A DNA stretch of 64,000 bases. Source: Microbulbifer donghaiensis (GTDB lineage: Bacteria; Pseudomonadota; Gammaproteobacteria; Pseudomonadales; Cellvibrionaceae). The first letter of the stretch is position 1. Each line of letters opens with the position of its first letter. A model generated the notes under the pieces. It was not told the DNA's origin, ran no database searches, and saw only the letters and a program-made list of their open reading frames with translations. The stretch lies in the NCBI RefSeq assembly GCF_900129095.1, contig NZ_FQVA01000001.1, positions 1,240,001 to 1,304,000 of the forward strand, written 5' to 3'. Below, piece by piece: positions 41,109 through 49,886 of this stretch. The translations under genes were made by a program, and so were the position numbers.

Positions 41109-43406
41109 ATGCGGGCCATCGAATTTTCCAGGGCAGTACTGAGCGTGGCGGTCGCTACAGCATTAATCGGTGACGCCCACGCGAACGAAATCGAAGAAGT
41201 CACCGTAACGGCACAGAAGCGCGCCGAGAGCGCACAGGATGTCCCCATCGCTATATCCGCCTTTAGCGGCGATCAGCTGGATTCCCTCGGGACCGCCAAC
41301 CTGCAGGAACTGACCGAACACATTGCCGGCGCCGAGCTATTCGACGACCGCGGCGCCGGCCAGCCCACCTGGGTAATCCGCGGCGTCGGCCTGGCGGACT
41401 TCAACTCTAACAACACCCCCACCGCCGCGATTTACTACGACGAGCAGTACCTTTCCTCCAATGTGCTCGGCGGCATCGGCATGTTCGATATCGAACGGGT
41501 GGAAGTATTGAAAGGCCCGCAAGGCGGCCTCTACGGTCGCAACACCAGCGGTGGTGCCGTGCGCGTTGTTTCGGCGCGCCCGGAGCTGGAAGGTGATTTC
41601 AACGCCTCGGTGACAACTTCTTACGGCAGCTGGGGCAAGTCTACGCTGGAAGCGGCGGCCGGCGGCTCGCTGGGCGCGTCCAGCGCCTTCCGCATTGCGG
41701 CGATGACCGACCAGGGCGGCGGCTGGCAGGACAGTCTCGCGACCCCAGGGGATGACGAACATGGCGACCGCGACTTTTCCGCGGTGCGCGCGCAGCTGCT
41801 GTTCGCTCCCACCGACCAGCTGGAAGTACTGCTGAAACTGGAGGGCGGCCGCGACGATTCAGAGACCAGCCTCGGCCTGGCGCGGGCGCTCTACGATCCG
41901 GAAACCGGTGACTTCTGCCAGTCTGCATGGCAGGGCCGCGCCGACTCGAATCAGTGCGCCACGCTCGCCAACCTGACCAACGCCTGGATACTGTCGCCGG
42001 GCAATCCAGGGCTGCTGCCATCGCAGCAGGAGCGCGACGGCAGTGCGGTGTTGTCCAACCCGATCAATGCGCTGGACAACGCCTGGAGCGGCTTTAACGG
42101 CCAGCTCAACTGGGATCTCGGCTTCGCCACCTTTACCTCGATCAGCGCCTTCCTGGAGTACGAAAACAACCAGATCTTCGACTTTGACGGCCAGCCACTG
42201 CGCCTGCTGCACGAAGATGGCCGCGCCGACCTGGAGTCCTGGTCGCAGGAGTTTCGCCTGGTCTCCAACAGCCAGGGCAACAGTACCTGGTTACTCGGTG
42301 CCACCTATGCCGAAGACACCATCGACGAGTTTCGGATCGCCGACCTGAGCGACAACTGGCTGGTATTCCCCGGCACCACCGAGCGGGGCTTTGCCCAGGA
42401 AAGTAAATCCTGGGCAGTCTACGGCCAGTGGGAGCAATCCTTTGCCGAAAACTGGCGCTTCAGCAGCTCGCTGCGCTACACCGCCGAGGACCGCGCCCTG
42501 CGCGACGCCTACCACTACGACAGGATCGGCGAGTTTGCCTACATAGCCGGCGTCGACAAGGACTACGAACTCACCGCCAACTGGTCCGGGCATGTCGGCG
42601 TCGACTGGCAGCCCAGCGACAACGCGCTGATCTACGCCAAGGCCACCAAAGGCTTCAAATCCGGCGGCTTCTTTGGCGGCTTTGCCTTTACTGCCGACGA
42701 GCTGGAGAGTTATAGCGAGGAAACCGTCTGGTCCTACGAGATGGGCTTCAAGAGCGATTGGAGAGAGCGCAGCCTGCGCCTGAACGGCGCCGTCTTCTAC
42801 TACGACTACCGCGATGTACAGGGCTTCACCCAGGCCTACAGCGAAACCATCGGCGGGCCGATCACTCGCCTCGGCAACCTCGGCGACGCCGAACACTTGG
42901 GCGCGGAACTGGAAGTAGTCTGGCTGCCGCAGAGTGTCGACGGCCTGAGTCTGCAACTCGGCACGGCCTGGCTGGACGCCACCATCACCGACTCTGACAC
43001 CATCGCCCTGGATCCAGCCGGACGGCCCAGCTCCATCGACGGCATGCCGCGCAATTTCGCCCCCGAGTGGAGCACGTCGGCCCAGGCGCGCTACGAGTTT
43101 GCGCTTAACGCGGACCTGCTGGCGGCCCTGCAGCTGAACTACAGCTGGCGCGACGCCCTCTCCGCGCGGGAGAACTTCAATAGCGATCTCGACTTCGCCG
43201 CCTACGGCTACGAGGGCTACCAGGTCGTCAATGCGCGCCTGTCGCTGCTGCCGAGCGACGACCGCTGGGAGGTGGCGCTGGTCGGCAAGAACCTGACCGA
43301 CGAAGTCTATTTCGCCTCCGTTACCGGCGACGACGTGGGCAGCTACCTGGAAATCCCCACACGCCCGCTTAGCTGGGCCATAGAAGCCAGCTACCGCTGG
43401 CAGTAA
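41109..43406 (+). CDS. TonB-dependent outer-membrane receptor
   Basis: A 765-residue receptor with signal peptide (cleavage near DAHA, residue 25) and TonB-box-like EEVTVTAQKR. The plug domain contains WVIRGVGLADFN and MFDIERVEVLKGPQGGLYGRNTSGGAVR. A beta-barrel region ends in PLSWAIEASYRWQ, with terminal aromatic residues. It is from the same subfamily as the receptor at 22836-25169 and shares IERVEVLKGPQG and the short signal-plug spacing. It is followed after 9 bp by an exported amidohydrolase, so it probably imports the substrate or product of that enzyme, perhaps an amide or N-acyl compound. Confidence 0.93.
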   Translation: MRAIEFSRAVLSVAVATALIGDAHANEIEEVTVTAQKRAESAQDVPIAISAFSGDQLDSLGTANLQELTEHIAGAELFDDRGAGQPTWVIRGVGLADFNSNNTPTAAIYYDEQYLSSNVLGGIGMFDIERVEVLKGPQGGLYGRNTSGGAVRVVSARPELEGDFNASVTTSYGSWGKSTLEAAAGGSLGASSAFRIAAMTDQGGGWQDSLATPGDDEHGDRDFSAVRAQLLFAPTDQLEVLLKLEGGRDDSETSLGLARALYDPETGDFCQSAWQGRADSNQCATLANLTNAWILSPGNPGLLPSQQERDGSAVLSNPINALDNAWSGFNGQLNWDLGFATFTSISAFLEYENNQIFDFDGQPLRLLHEDGRADLESWSQEFRLVSNSQGNSTWLLGATYAEDTIDEFRIADLSDNWLVFPGTTERGFAQESKSWAVYGQWEQSFAENWRFSSSLRYTAEDRALRDAYHYDRIGEFAYIAGVDKDYELTANWSGHVGVDWQPSDNALIYAKATKGFKSGGFFGGFAFTADELESYSEETVWSYEMGFKSDWRERSLRLNGAVFYYDYRDVQGFTQAYSETIGGPITRLGNLGDAEHLGAELEVVWLPQSVDGLSLQLGTAWLDATITDSDTIALDPAGRPSSIDGMPRNFAPEWSTSAQARYEFALNADLLAALQLNYSWRDALSARENFNSDLDFAAYGYEGYQVVNARLSLLPSDDRWEVALVGKNLTDEVYFASVTGDDVGSYLEIPTRPLSWAIEASYRWQ

Positions 43407-43415
43407 GGAGTCACC

Positions 43416-45416
43416 ATGCAACAGAAACTGATCGCCGGCCTGTTGGCCGGCATCTGCAGCGGCCTGCTTGGCGGCGCCGTCTTTGCCGCGGAACCGGCGG
43501 ACACGGTGTTGCTGGATGGCAAGATCTACACAGCAAATGACAAGCGCGACATAGTGCAGGCGCTCGCGGTGCGCGACGACAGCCTGGTCTTCGCCGGCAG
43601 CAGCGAGGAGGCCAAAAAGTGGATAGGCCCGAACACCCGGGTTGTCGATCTGGACAACAAAATGGTGCTGCCGGGACTGCACGACACCCACGTTCACCCG
43701 GCGGGGATCATTCGCTACGACGGCTGCAATCTCCACAGCGAGGCGAAGTCCCTGCCGCAGCTGTCCGAGTTCGTCAAAGAATGCGTGGAGCGCTTCGCGC
43801 CGAAAGACGGTGAATGGCTGGCGGTGCGCCAGTGGAATTTCAGTGACAACAACCTGCCGGGCGGTGATATTCGCTCGCTGCGCCAGGCACTGGACGCCGC
43901 TTCGCGACGCGTTCCCATCGTGCTGCTGGGCAACGACGGCCACCACAATGCCACCAACAGCGCGGGACTTGCCCGCGCCGCCACGCGCGACGGGCGCACC
44001 CTCGGGCTATCCGCAAAAACCCTGCAGTCCGCTTTCGCCGAGCTGCAGCCGTTTGTCGGTGTCGACGAACGCGGTGAACCCAACGGCGCCATCAATGAGC
44101 ATGTGATCGAGGTCCTCGGTGGTCCCTGGATTCTCACCGCGGACCTGCCCCTCTACATCAAGCACGTCGACCAGATTCCGGAGCGCTTGAACAGCCTGGG
44201 CATCACCTCGATTCAGGACGCAGCGGTGGCACCGGACCTGCTGCCGCTCTACGACGAACTGTCCAAATTGCCCTCGGTGCCCCTGCGCATCAGGCTGGCA
44301 CAGCTGTTGAAACCGGAGCACTACCGGCAAGAAAACGGCGCGGTGGATTTCGAGGCGCTGTTCGAGGACGCGCGCGCGACGCGGGACAAATACCGGGCCC
44401 TGCCGAACGTCAAGGCGGATACCCTCAAGTTCTTCGTCGACGGCGTGCTGGAGGGCAACCCGCTGGCCTCCCCGCCTACCCTGCCCAACGCCGCCATGCT
44501 GCACGACTACCGACAACCGATGTTCCAGCTGGATGGTGACGAAGTAAAACTCAGCAGCTACGTGGACCTGGACTCGGCGGCCTGTCGCCAGGCCCGCGCC
44601 GAACGCGAGCAATCGGCCGACGGCCAAGGTGTTGAGGCATTTCTCCAGCAACACGGTTTCCACCCGGCCCAGTGCCAGCGGACCAACGGCGCACTGATGG
44701 CCAGCGCAGCGGTAGTACAGGAGTTTGCCCGGCGCGCGGACAAAGACGGCTTCGCGCTGCACTTCCACGCGATCGGTGACAGGGCCGTGCACACCGCGGT
44801 GGACGCGATAGGCGCGGTTTCCGACGGCAAAGGCCCGGTCAATCGGCACAGCATCACGCATATGCAGCTGATCTCGGACGAGGACATTGCGCGCATCGCC
44901 AAGCTGAAAATCCCGGCGTCTTTCACCTTCGCCTGGGCGGTGGTAAATCCGCCCTACGACATGACCGTGATTCCGTTTGTCGAGCAGCTCGACTCGCAGG
45001 AGGACATCTACCGCGAAGACAGCTACTACTACCGCAACTTCTATCCCGCAGCCTCTATTCTGCAGGCCGGCGGTATCGTCACCGCAGGTTCGGATGCACC
45101 GGTGGACTCCGATGATCCGCGCCCCTTCCTCAATATGCAGCGGGCAGTTACCCGCGATGCCGGGGCCGGTGCTTTCAACCCGGCGCAGGGACTGTCGATC
45201 CTCGATGCCATCGACGCCTATACCATCAACGGCGCGCGCATGCTGAACCAGGACGACATCACCGGATCCCTCGAAGTGGGCAAGAAGGCCGACTTTATCG
45301 TCCTCGACCAGGACATAGTGGCGCTTGCAGAAAAAGGCCGCGCCGAGCGTATTGGCGAAACGCGGGTTCTGCAGACCTGGTTCGACGGCGCCCCCGTCTA
45401 CGCCGCAAAACAATAA
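43416..45416 (+). CDS. Exported metal-dependent amidohydrolase (YtcJ/amidohydrolase_3)
   Basis: Amidohydrolase-superfamily enzyme (666 residues) with a Sec signal peptide ending near VFA-AE (residue 24), so it works in the periplasm or outside. The metal motif GLHDTHVHPAG (H92, H94) follows the beta-strand MVLPG. Further ligand regions are FHAIGDRAVHTAVDA, HMQLISDEDIARI and AGSDAPVDSDDPR. The tail SLEVGKKADFIVLDQD is typical of the family. Known relatives hydrolyse N-substituted formamides, aryl amides or cyclic amides. The exact amide is unknown. It sits between the receptor and a NylB-like serine hydrolase in one operon. Confidence 0.88.
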   Translation: MQQKLIAGLLAGICSGLLGGAVFAAEPADTVLLDGKIYTANDKRDIVQALAVRDDSLVFAGSSEEAKKWIGPNTRVVDLDNKMVLPGLHDTHVHPAGIIRYDGCNLHSEAKSLPQLSEFVKECVERFAPKDGEWLAVRQWNFSDNNLPGGDIRSLRQALDAASRRVPIVLLGNDGHHNATNSAGLARAATRDGRTLGLSAKTLQSAFAELQPFVGVDERGEPNGAINEHVIEVLGGPWILTADLPLYIKHVDQIPERLNSLGITSIQDAAVAPDLLPLYDELSKLPSVPLRIRLAQLLKPEHYRQENGAVDFEALFEDARATRDKYRALPNVKADTLKFFVDGVLEGNPLASPPTLPNAAMLHDYRQPMFQLDGDEVKLSSYVDLDSAACRQARAEREQSADGQGVEAFLQQHGFHPAQCQRTNGALMASAAVVQEFARRADKDGFALHFHAIGDRAVHTAVDAIGAVSDGKGPVNRHSITHMQLISDEDIARIAKLKIPASFTFAWAVVNPPYDMTVIPFVEQLDSQEDIYREDSYYYRNFYPAASILQAGGIVTAGSDAPVDSDDPRPFLNMQRAVTRDAGAGAFNPAQGLSILDAIDAYTINGARMLNQDDITGSLEVGKKADFIVLDQDIVALAEKGRAERIGETRVLQTWFDGAPVYAAKQ

Positions 45417-45439
45417 CAACGTCCTGTCAGGAGTGAATC

Positions 45440-46780
45440 ATGATGCATACAAGAATCCGCACCAGGGTTAAAACCCTCGCGCGGGCAATCAGCTGTTTCG
45501 GGCTGGTCTGTGCGACGACCGCCTGCGGCCAGGACACACTTTCTGTACCGAAAACCGCAGCCGAGCTGGGATTGATGCAGGGCAGCCCGCCGCCCGCGGA
45601 CAAACGCGTCGACCAGAGCAATTTTATGCAGGCGCCGTACAACCGCTGGGCTCTGCAACATATGCGCGAGCTGGTACCAACCCGCGAGGTCGGCCGCGGC
45701 ACAGGTGCAGTTGTGGCACTGGAAGACAAGCGCATCGACCTGGACAACTTCGAGGTCCCGCTGACCGGCGGTAAACGGCTGACCGTATCCCGCTGGCTCG
45801 ACGAATCCTACACTGACGGATTCCTGGTTCTGCACAAAGGCAAGCTGGTGTACGAGCGCTACTTCAATGGTCAGACGCCGTCCACCCACCACCAGATGTT
45901 TTCCGCTACCAAATCCCTGACCGCCACCATGCTGCTGATACTGGCCGACGAGGGGAAAGTGGACCTGGATGCGCCGGTGACCCGCTACCTGCCGGAGCTC
46001 GCGACCAGTGCCTTTGGCGATGCCAGCGTGCAACAGGTACTGGATATGACCACGGGGCTTCAATACAGCGAGGCCTACACCGACGAGAACGCGGATATCT
46101 GGAAGTACGGTTATCTGTTCGGCATCGGCAAAATTCCCGATGGCTACAGCGGGCCACTGACTCTCGACGAATACCTGGCCGGCCTGCAGAAGCGCGACGA
46201 GCACGGTGAGGCGTTTCACTACGCGACGCCGAACACCGACGTGCTCGGCTGGATAGTACGCCGTGTCAGCGGCCGCGATCTGGCGCAATTCTTCGCCGAT
46301 CACATCTGGTCGAAGCTCGGCGCCGAGCACAGCGCTTTCTTTTGGCTGGATCGCACCGCCGTCGAATTTGCCGGCGGCGGCCTCAATATGACCCTGCGCG
46401 ACGGGGGGCGACTCGGGCAGATGCTTCTGCAACAAGGCCGTTACAACGGCCACCAGATAGTACCCGCTTCGGTGGCAAAGCGCGTGCTCCAGGCGGGTGA
46501 TCCGGCCCCCTTCAACCGCCTCTACCAGGACCCCTGGTACGAGCAGATTGGCTACGCCTATCACGACCAGTGGTGGACCTTTAACAACCCGCACAAGTCG
46601 GTCAGCGCCATCGGTGTGCAGGGTCAGTTTATCTACATTGATCCCGTGGCCGAGGTGGTCATCGTGAAGCAGTCGTCGCACCCGGAAGCCGAGAGCGAAA
46701 CCAACGAAGTGGATGGGCCGCAGATAATGCACGCGATTGCAGAAAGCCTGATGGCAGGAGACAGGCGCGCAAACGGATGA
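45440..46780 (+). CDS. Serine hydrolase, NylB/beta-lactamase class C-like
   Basis: Penicillin-recognising serine hydrolase fold (446 residues). The nucleophile tetrad is S155-A-T-K158 in MFSATKSLTA. A downstream Tyr motif YATPNTDVLGW occupies the place of the Y-x-N of class C enzymes. QFIYIDPVAEVVIVKQSSHP matches the C-terminal strand of 6-aminohexanoate-dimer hydrolases. The N-terminus is hydrophobic (ISCFGLVCATTAC), so it is exported and perhaps a lipoprotein, though the lipobox is imperfect. GGAG precedes the ATG by six bases. Likely an amide or ester bond hydrolase acting with the amidohydrolase upstream rather than a resistance enzyme. Confidence 0.85.
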   Translation: MMHTRIRTRVKTLARAISCFGLVCATTACGQDTLSVPKTAAELGLMQGSPPPADKRVDQSNFMQAPYNRWALQHMRELVPTREVGRGTGAVVALEDKRIDLDNFEVPLTGGKRLTVSRWLDESYTDGFLVLHKGKLVYERYFNGQTPSTHHQMFSATKSLTATMLLILADEGKVDLDAPVTRYLPELATSAFGDASVQQVLDMTTGLQYSEAYTDENADIWKYGYLFGIGKIPDGYSGPLTLDEYLAGLQKRDEHGEAFHYATPNTDVLGWIVRRVSGRDLAQFFADHIWSKLGAEHSAFFWLDRTAVEFAGGGLNMTLRDGGRLGQMLLQQGRYNGHQIVPASVAKRVLQAGDPAPFNRLYQDPWYEQIGYAYHDQWWTFNNPHKSVSAIGVQGQFIYIDPVAEVVIVKQSSHPEAESETNEVDGPQIMHAIAESLMAGDRRANG

Positions 46781-46786
46781 TCGCTG

Positions 46787-46837
46787 CGGGTACAGGGACG
46801 TACCCTGCCGGTCCCACAAATAATTGGCAGCGAGCCA
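46787..46837. repeat. Partial intergenic hairpin repeat, copy D
   Basis: GGGTAC-AGGGAC-GTACCC is followed by GGTCCCACAAA. The order TACAGGGACGTA then GTCCC.CAAA parallels the right half of copies A and B, without the TATTCACGG part. It lies in the gap between the NylB-like gene and tetR. Confidence 0.5.
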
Positions 46838-46911
46838 ACACGATATCCGAGTTGAAAAACCCTCTGAGGACTGTTTGAATTCGGCGCACGCAAGCAAAGA
46901 TACGCCACACA

Positions 46912-47541
46912 ATGAGCGCAGAAGTCAACGGCCGGAAGCAGCCGCAACAGGAGAGAGCGCGCCGGCGCAGACAGCAGATACTGGATACCAGTATCGAGAT
47001 ATTGCAGCAGGATGGGCTGGAGAAGCTCAACACCGCCTCCATCAGCGAGAAGCTGGGCATATCCGTCGGCTCGCTGTATCGCTATTTCCCCAACAAGCAG
47101 GCCATTCTCTATACCCTCGCCGAGCAGTGGCTGGGTGCCAACCGCGCGTCACTGGAAGAAATCGCACGCTGGCCCCTGGAAGCCATGGAACCCAAAGAAT
47201 TTATCGAGCGGTTTCTGCAAAAGATGGCTGATGTCTACCGGGCACAGAGGGGCCTGACCCTTCTGCTGCAAACGATTATGGAGGTTCCCGAACTCAGGGA
47301 ACTGGACGAGGAACACGACCGCTTTGTCGTGCAGTTACTGGCACGCATGTTAAAGCGGCTTCACGTGGGTAGCTCGCGGACAGAGCGAATACGCCTCAGT
47401 GAGCTGCTGCTCAACCAGGGGCATTTCGGCCTAACCCTGCTGGTCACCCTGGGGCCGCGCCTCGGCAGTCGCACGCTGGAAGATCTGCAGGCAATGCAGA
47501 TCGCCCTGCTGCAAAAGCATCGTCAAGATAACCGGACGTGA
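46912..47541 (+). CDS. TetR-family transcriptional regulator
   Basis: The N-terminal TetR helix-turn-helix spans about residues 17-64 (RQQILDTSIEILQQDG, then TASISEKLGISVGSLYRYFPNKQAIL). The C-terminal ligand domain is about 140 residues and matches no specific subfamily that I recognise. The 209 residues are typical. No good Shine-Dalgarno precedes the ATG. The location right after the receptor-amidohydrolase-hydrolase operon suggests that it controls that operon. Confidence 0.88.
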   Translation: MSAEVNGRKQPQQERARRRRQQILDTSIEILQQDGLEKLNTASISEKLGISVGSLYRYFPNKQAILYTLAEQWLGANRASLEEIARWPLEAMEPKEFIERFLQKMADVYRAQRGLTLLLQTIMEVPELRELDEEHDRFVVQLLARMLKRLHVGSSRTERIRLSELLLNQGHFGLTLLVTLGPRLGSRTLEDLQAMQIALLQKHRQDNRT

Positions 47542-47581
47542 CGCATATAGAGAATTTTTTCTGATCACTGTGTAACAGCCA

Positions 47582-48196
47582 CTAGTGCTGGTACACGGGC
47601 CCTACTCCCATACTCCACAGAATCACCGAACCAATCAGCACAGTCACCATCATTACCAGCGCGACGGTAACCACCGCGCAGGCATACAGGAAAGCGCGAT
47701 CCTTGTTCATGTTCATCAGGATCGGAATACCTTCAAACATCAAATAGATGGAATAGGCACCGGCCAGCCCGATGACGGCGACGGTCAGCCACAGGTGCGG
47801 GTAGAGAACGACGATACTGGCGAGAAAAATCGGCGTGGTCACGAATACCGCCAGCGCCGTACCCTCGTAGTGCCGCGTCGGCTCGTCACCTTCGACGCCG
47901 TAGGACTTCGCCATCCAATTAATAAACTCACCCAGTAGGTAGACGCCGATCAGCATCGCAAAGTAGGTCACTACCGCCAGTACTCCGGCGCTGGCGGGTG
48001 TCAATTTGGTCAGATGGCCACCCAGCTCAAACCCGAAGCGGGTCACGCCGATGTAGCCGGCGACACAAGGGATAAGAGCCAGAAACGGCACATGACTCAG
48101 AAATACCTGCACAAAGGAATGGCGGTCGGCGCGGATTGCCTTCCACTCCCGGTCAGGATTGGTGAAGATACCGATGGTATGGCTTAGTAGTCGCAC
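47582..48196 (-). CDS. Yip1/DUF1282 family membrane protein
   Basis: A 204-residue protein with five or six predicted helices. The N-terminal cytoplasmic segment IGIFTNPDREWKAIRAD is the usual start of bacterial Yip1-domain proteins, followed by helices at about 30-50, 70-92, 115-135, 137-160 and 175-198. Function unknown. It converges with tetR and is separated from sspB by a 409-bp spacer. Confidence 0.8.
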   Translation of the reverse strand: MRLLSHTIGIFTNPDREWKAIRADRHSFVQVFLSHVPFLALIPCVAGYIGVTRFGFELGGHLTKLTPASAGVLAVVTYFAMLIGVYLLGEFINWMAKSYGVEGDEPTRHYEGTALAVFVTTPIFLASIVVLYPHLWLTVAVIGLAGAYSIYLMFEGIPILMNMNKDRAFLYACAVVTVALVMMVTVLIGSVILWSMGVGPVYQH

Positions 48197-48605
48197 GCTT
48201 TAGCTCCCTTCACTGCTCTGCTTAGCAGTATCGGGGCCTAAGGCCCGATTAACCAATGCAAATCAGAAATAAGGCGCCATTTTTAACATCTACTGATATA
48301 GATCAGTTGCGGATGCAGGCTCGATTGCGGCCGCCGTACTGCGCCCGGCATAGGGCGTGATCGTTAACTTCAGGCACCCCTGCCGGCGATTTAAACGCAT
48401 CCCAACTGCTGGCCGCGCCGACACTGCCTGCCGTTTATGGCATTGCGCAGCCACTGCAGATGAGGATGTATAGAAAAGCGGAAGGTGAAATTCGCCGCAG
48501 ATCATTCGGCGCAGACGTGTCGCCCGAAGGGCACAGCCCTCAGATCGACAGCGCATTGTGGGGCCGGCCCTGGTTCCGACCCCATATAGTGACACTAGCC
48601 AGCGG
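48197..48605. other. Spacer between Yip1 gene and sspB
   Basis: About 410 bp with no gene accepted. An open frame antisense across the sspB 3' end lacks family features. A short dyad CGGGGCC/GGCCCG near 48235 may mark the Yip1 promoter or leader. The region is probably the right border of the third accessory island. Confidence 0.45.
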
Positions 48606-49016
48606 TTACTTGACCACACGCAGCGCCGGCTTCTTCGCCGACTTTCTGCCGAGGCTGGTGGGGGGCGTCGGTTCCGGCGGCTCTGGCGTTTCCTCCGCCT
48701 CGAAGACCATGCCCTGACCGTTTTCGCGCGCGTAGATGCCGACAACGGCACCCACCGGTACCTGGATATCGGTGGGGACGCCGCCAAAACGCGCGTTGAA
48801 CCTGATCGCATAGTTATCCATGGTCAGGCCCGCTACCGCAGTCTCGGAGATATTCAGGACAATCTGCCCATCGTCATTGACGTGTTGTTGCGGCACCAGC
48901 ACGCCGGGCAGGTGAGTATCCACGAGGATATAGGGAGTGCACCGGTTGTCGGTAATCCACTCGTAAAACGCCCGCAATATATACGGACGATTCGATGTCA
49001 TGGCCGGTTTACTCAC
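48606..49016 (-). CDS. sspB: ClpXP protease specificity-enhancing factor SspB
   Basis: Adaptor that delivers ssrA-tagged proteins to ClpXP. The conserved core spans SNRPYILRAFYEWITDN, PGVLVPQQHV, IVLNISETAV and IRFNARFGGVPTDIQVPVGAVVGIYAREN. The acidic or proline-rich linker EAEETPEPPEPTPP precedes a C-terminal ClpX-binding tail ending PALRVVK, as in E. coli. The GTG at 49016 has AGGAG eight bases upstream. ATG 49001 is an alternative. It follows sspA in the conserved sspAB order. Confidence 0.94.
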   Translation of the reverse strand: MSKPAMTSNRPYILRAFYEWITDNRCTPYILVDTHLPGVLVPQQHVNDDGQIVLNISETAVAGLTMDNYAIRFNARFGGVPTDIQVPVGAVVGIYARENGQGMVFEAEETPEPPEPTPPTSLGRKSAKKPALRVVK

Positions 49017-49021
49017 CTATT

Positions 49022-49131
49022 TTTCTCCTGGCCCAAGGCCGTATTTCTCCTGGCTCAAGGCTGTTTCTGCCCTAGCTCAAGGCTGTATCTGCCCTGCCTC
49101 AAGACGGTAACTCCCCCGCCTCGAGGCTGCC
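49022..49131. repeat. Five degenerate 20-22 bp tandem repeats between sspA and sspB
   Basis: Units of the type TCTCCTGGCTCAAGGCTG recur five times (near 49024, 49046, 49066, 49088 and 49110) with growing divergence. The last unit is TCCCCCGCCTCGAGGCTG. The array lies between the sspB ribosome site and the sspA stop, so it is in the shared mRNA. Confidence 0.8.
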
Positions 49132-49146
49132 CTCGTCAGGGACCTC

Positions 49147-49773
49147 TCAGCGCATTTCCCGTTCGTACTCGGTCAGGCTCTGCTGGAAGGCTTCGCGGCT
49201 AAACAGGCGATCCATATAATCCAGTAACGGCTTGGCCTGTTTGGTTTTTGGCAGGCTGATCTCGAACTGCTCCAGGCGCCACAACAGCGGAGCCATGCAG
49301 CAATCCACCAGAGAGAACTCTTCGTTGAAGAAGTACGGCAGGTCGGTAAACATCGGGGCAATGCCAACCAGGCTGTCGCGGAGATCTTTGCGTGCCGCGG
49401 CGGCGTCTTTGCCCCCGGCGAGGATCTTGTCTACCAGCGGACACCAGTCGCGCTCGATACGGTACATGATCTGGCGGCTCTGGGCACGCGCCACCGGGTA
49501 TACAGGCAGCAGCGGCGGGTGCGGGAAACGCTCGTCCAGGTACTCCATCATTACCTTGGTTTCGAACAGCACCAGTTCGCGATCCACCAGGGTGGGCAGC
49601 GAGTTGTAGGGGTTGAGGTCAGCCAACTCTGCGGGCATATCGTCCGGATCTACGTCGATGATATCGACCGAGACGCCTTTCTCTGCGAGCACAATGCGCA
49701 CTCGGTGGCTGTAATGACTGCGACCATCGGAAAAGAAGGTCATGGAGGAGCGCTTGTTGGTCGGCACACCCAT
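49147..49773 (-). CDS. sspA: Stringent starvation protein A
   Basis: Glutathione-S-transferase-fold protein that binds RNA polymerase and promotes stationary-phase and acid-stress gene expression. The 208 residues start with a thioredoxin-like domain ([59 protein letters not shown]). The helical GST domain that follows contains [14 protein letters not shown]. In place of a catalytic Tyr/Ser/Cys it has the SHYSHR pattern of SspA, which lacks GST activity. Conserved place after the bc1 genes. Confidence 0.95.
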   Translation of the reverse strand: MGVPTNKRSSMTFFSDGRSHYSHRVRIVLAEKGVSVDIIDVDPDDMPAELADLNPYNSLPTLVDRELVLFETKVMMEYLDERFPHPPLLPVYPVARAQSRQIMYRIERDWCPLVDKILAGGKDAAAARKDLRDSLVGIAPMFTDLPYFFNEEFSLVDCCMAPLLWRLEQFEISLPKTKQAKPLLDYMDRLFSREAFQQSLTEYEREMR

Positions 49774-49832
49774 GTTCTAACTACCTCAAACTAGTTGGTC
49801 GGCGACTGCGCCAACCATCGATCCAAAAATAT

Positions 49833-49862
49833 AAAAAGGGTGGCGGAGCAACCCCACCACCC
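49833..49862 (-). terminator. Terminator after the bc1 genes
   Basis: On the minus strand GGGTGG...CCACCC forms a stem followed by TTTTTATAT, 25 bp behind the cytochrome gene stop. It divides petABC from sspAB. Confidence 0.75.
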
Positions 49863-49886
49863 AGCAAAGAGAAAGCTGCGCCAGCT

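Noticed and set aside
42291-43946. Minus-strand open frame of about 550 codons across the second receptor and the amidohydrolase
   Set aside because: It is antisense to two well-supported genes, has no ribosome site and no recognisable family.
46912-47541. Quorum-sensing interpretation of the TetR gene and hydrolases
   Set aside because: No autoinducer synthase or AHL-binding domain is visible. Homoserine lactone cleavage remains only one of many options.
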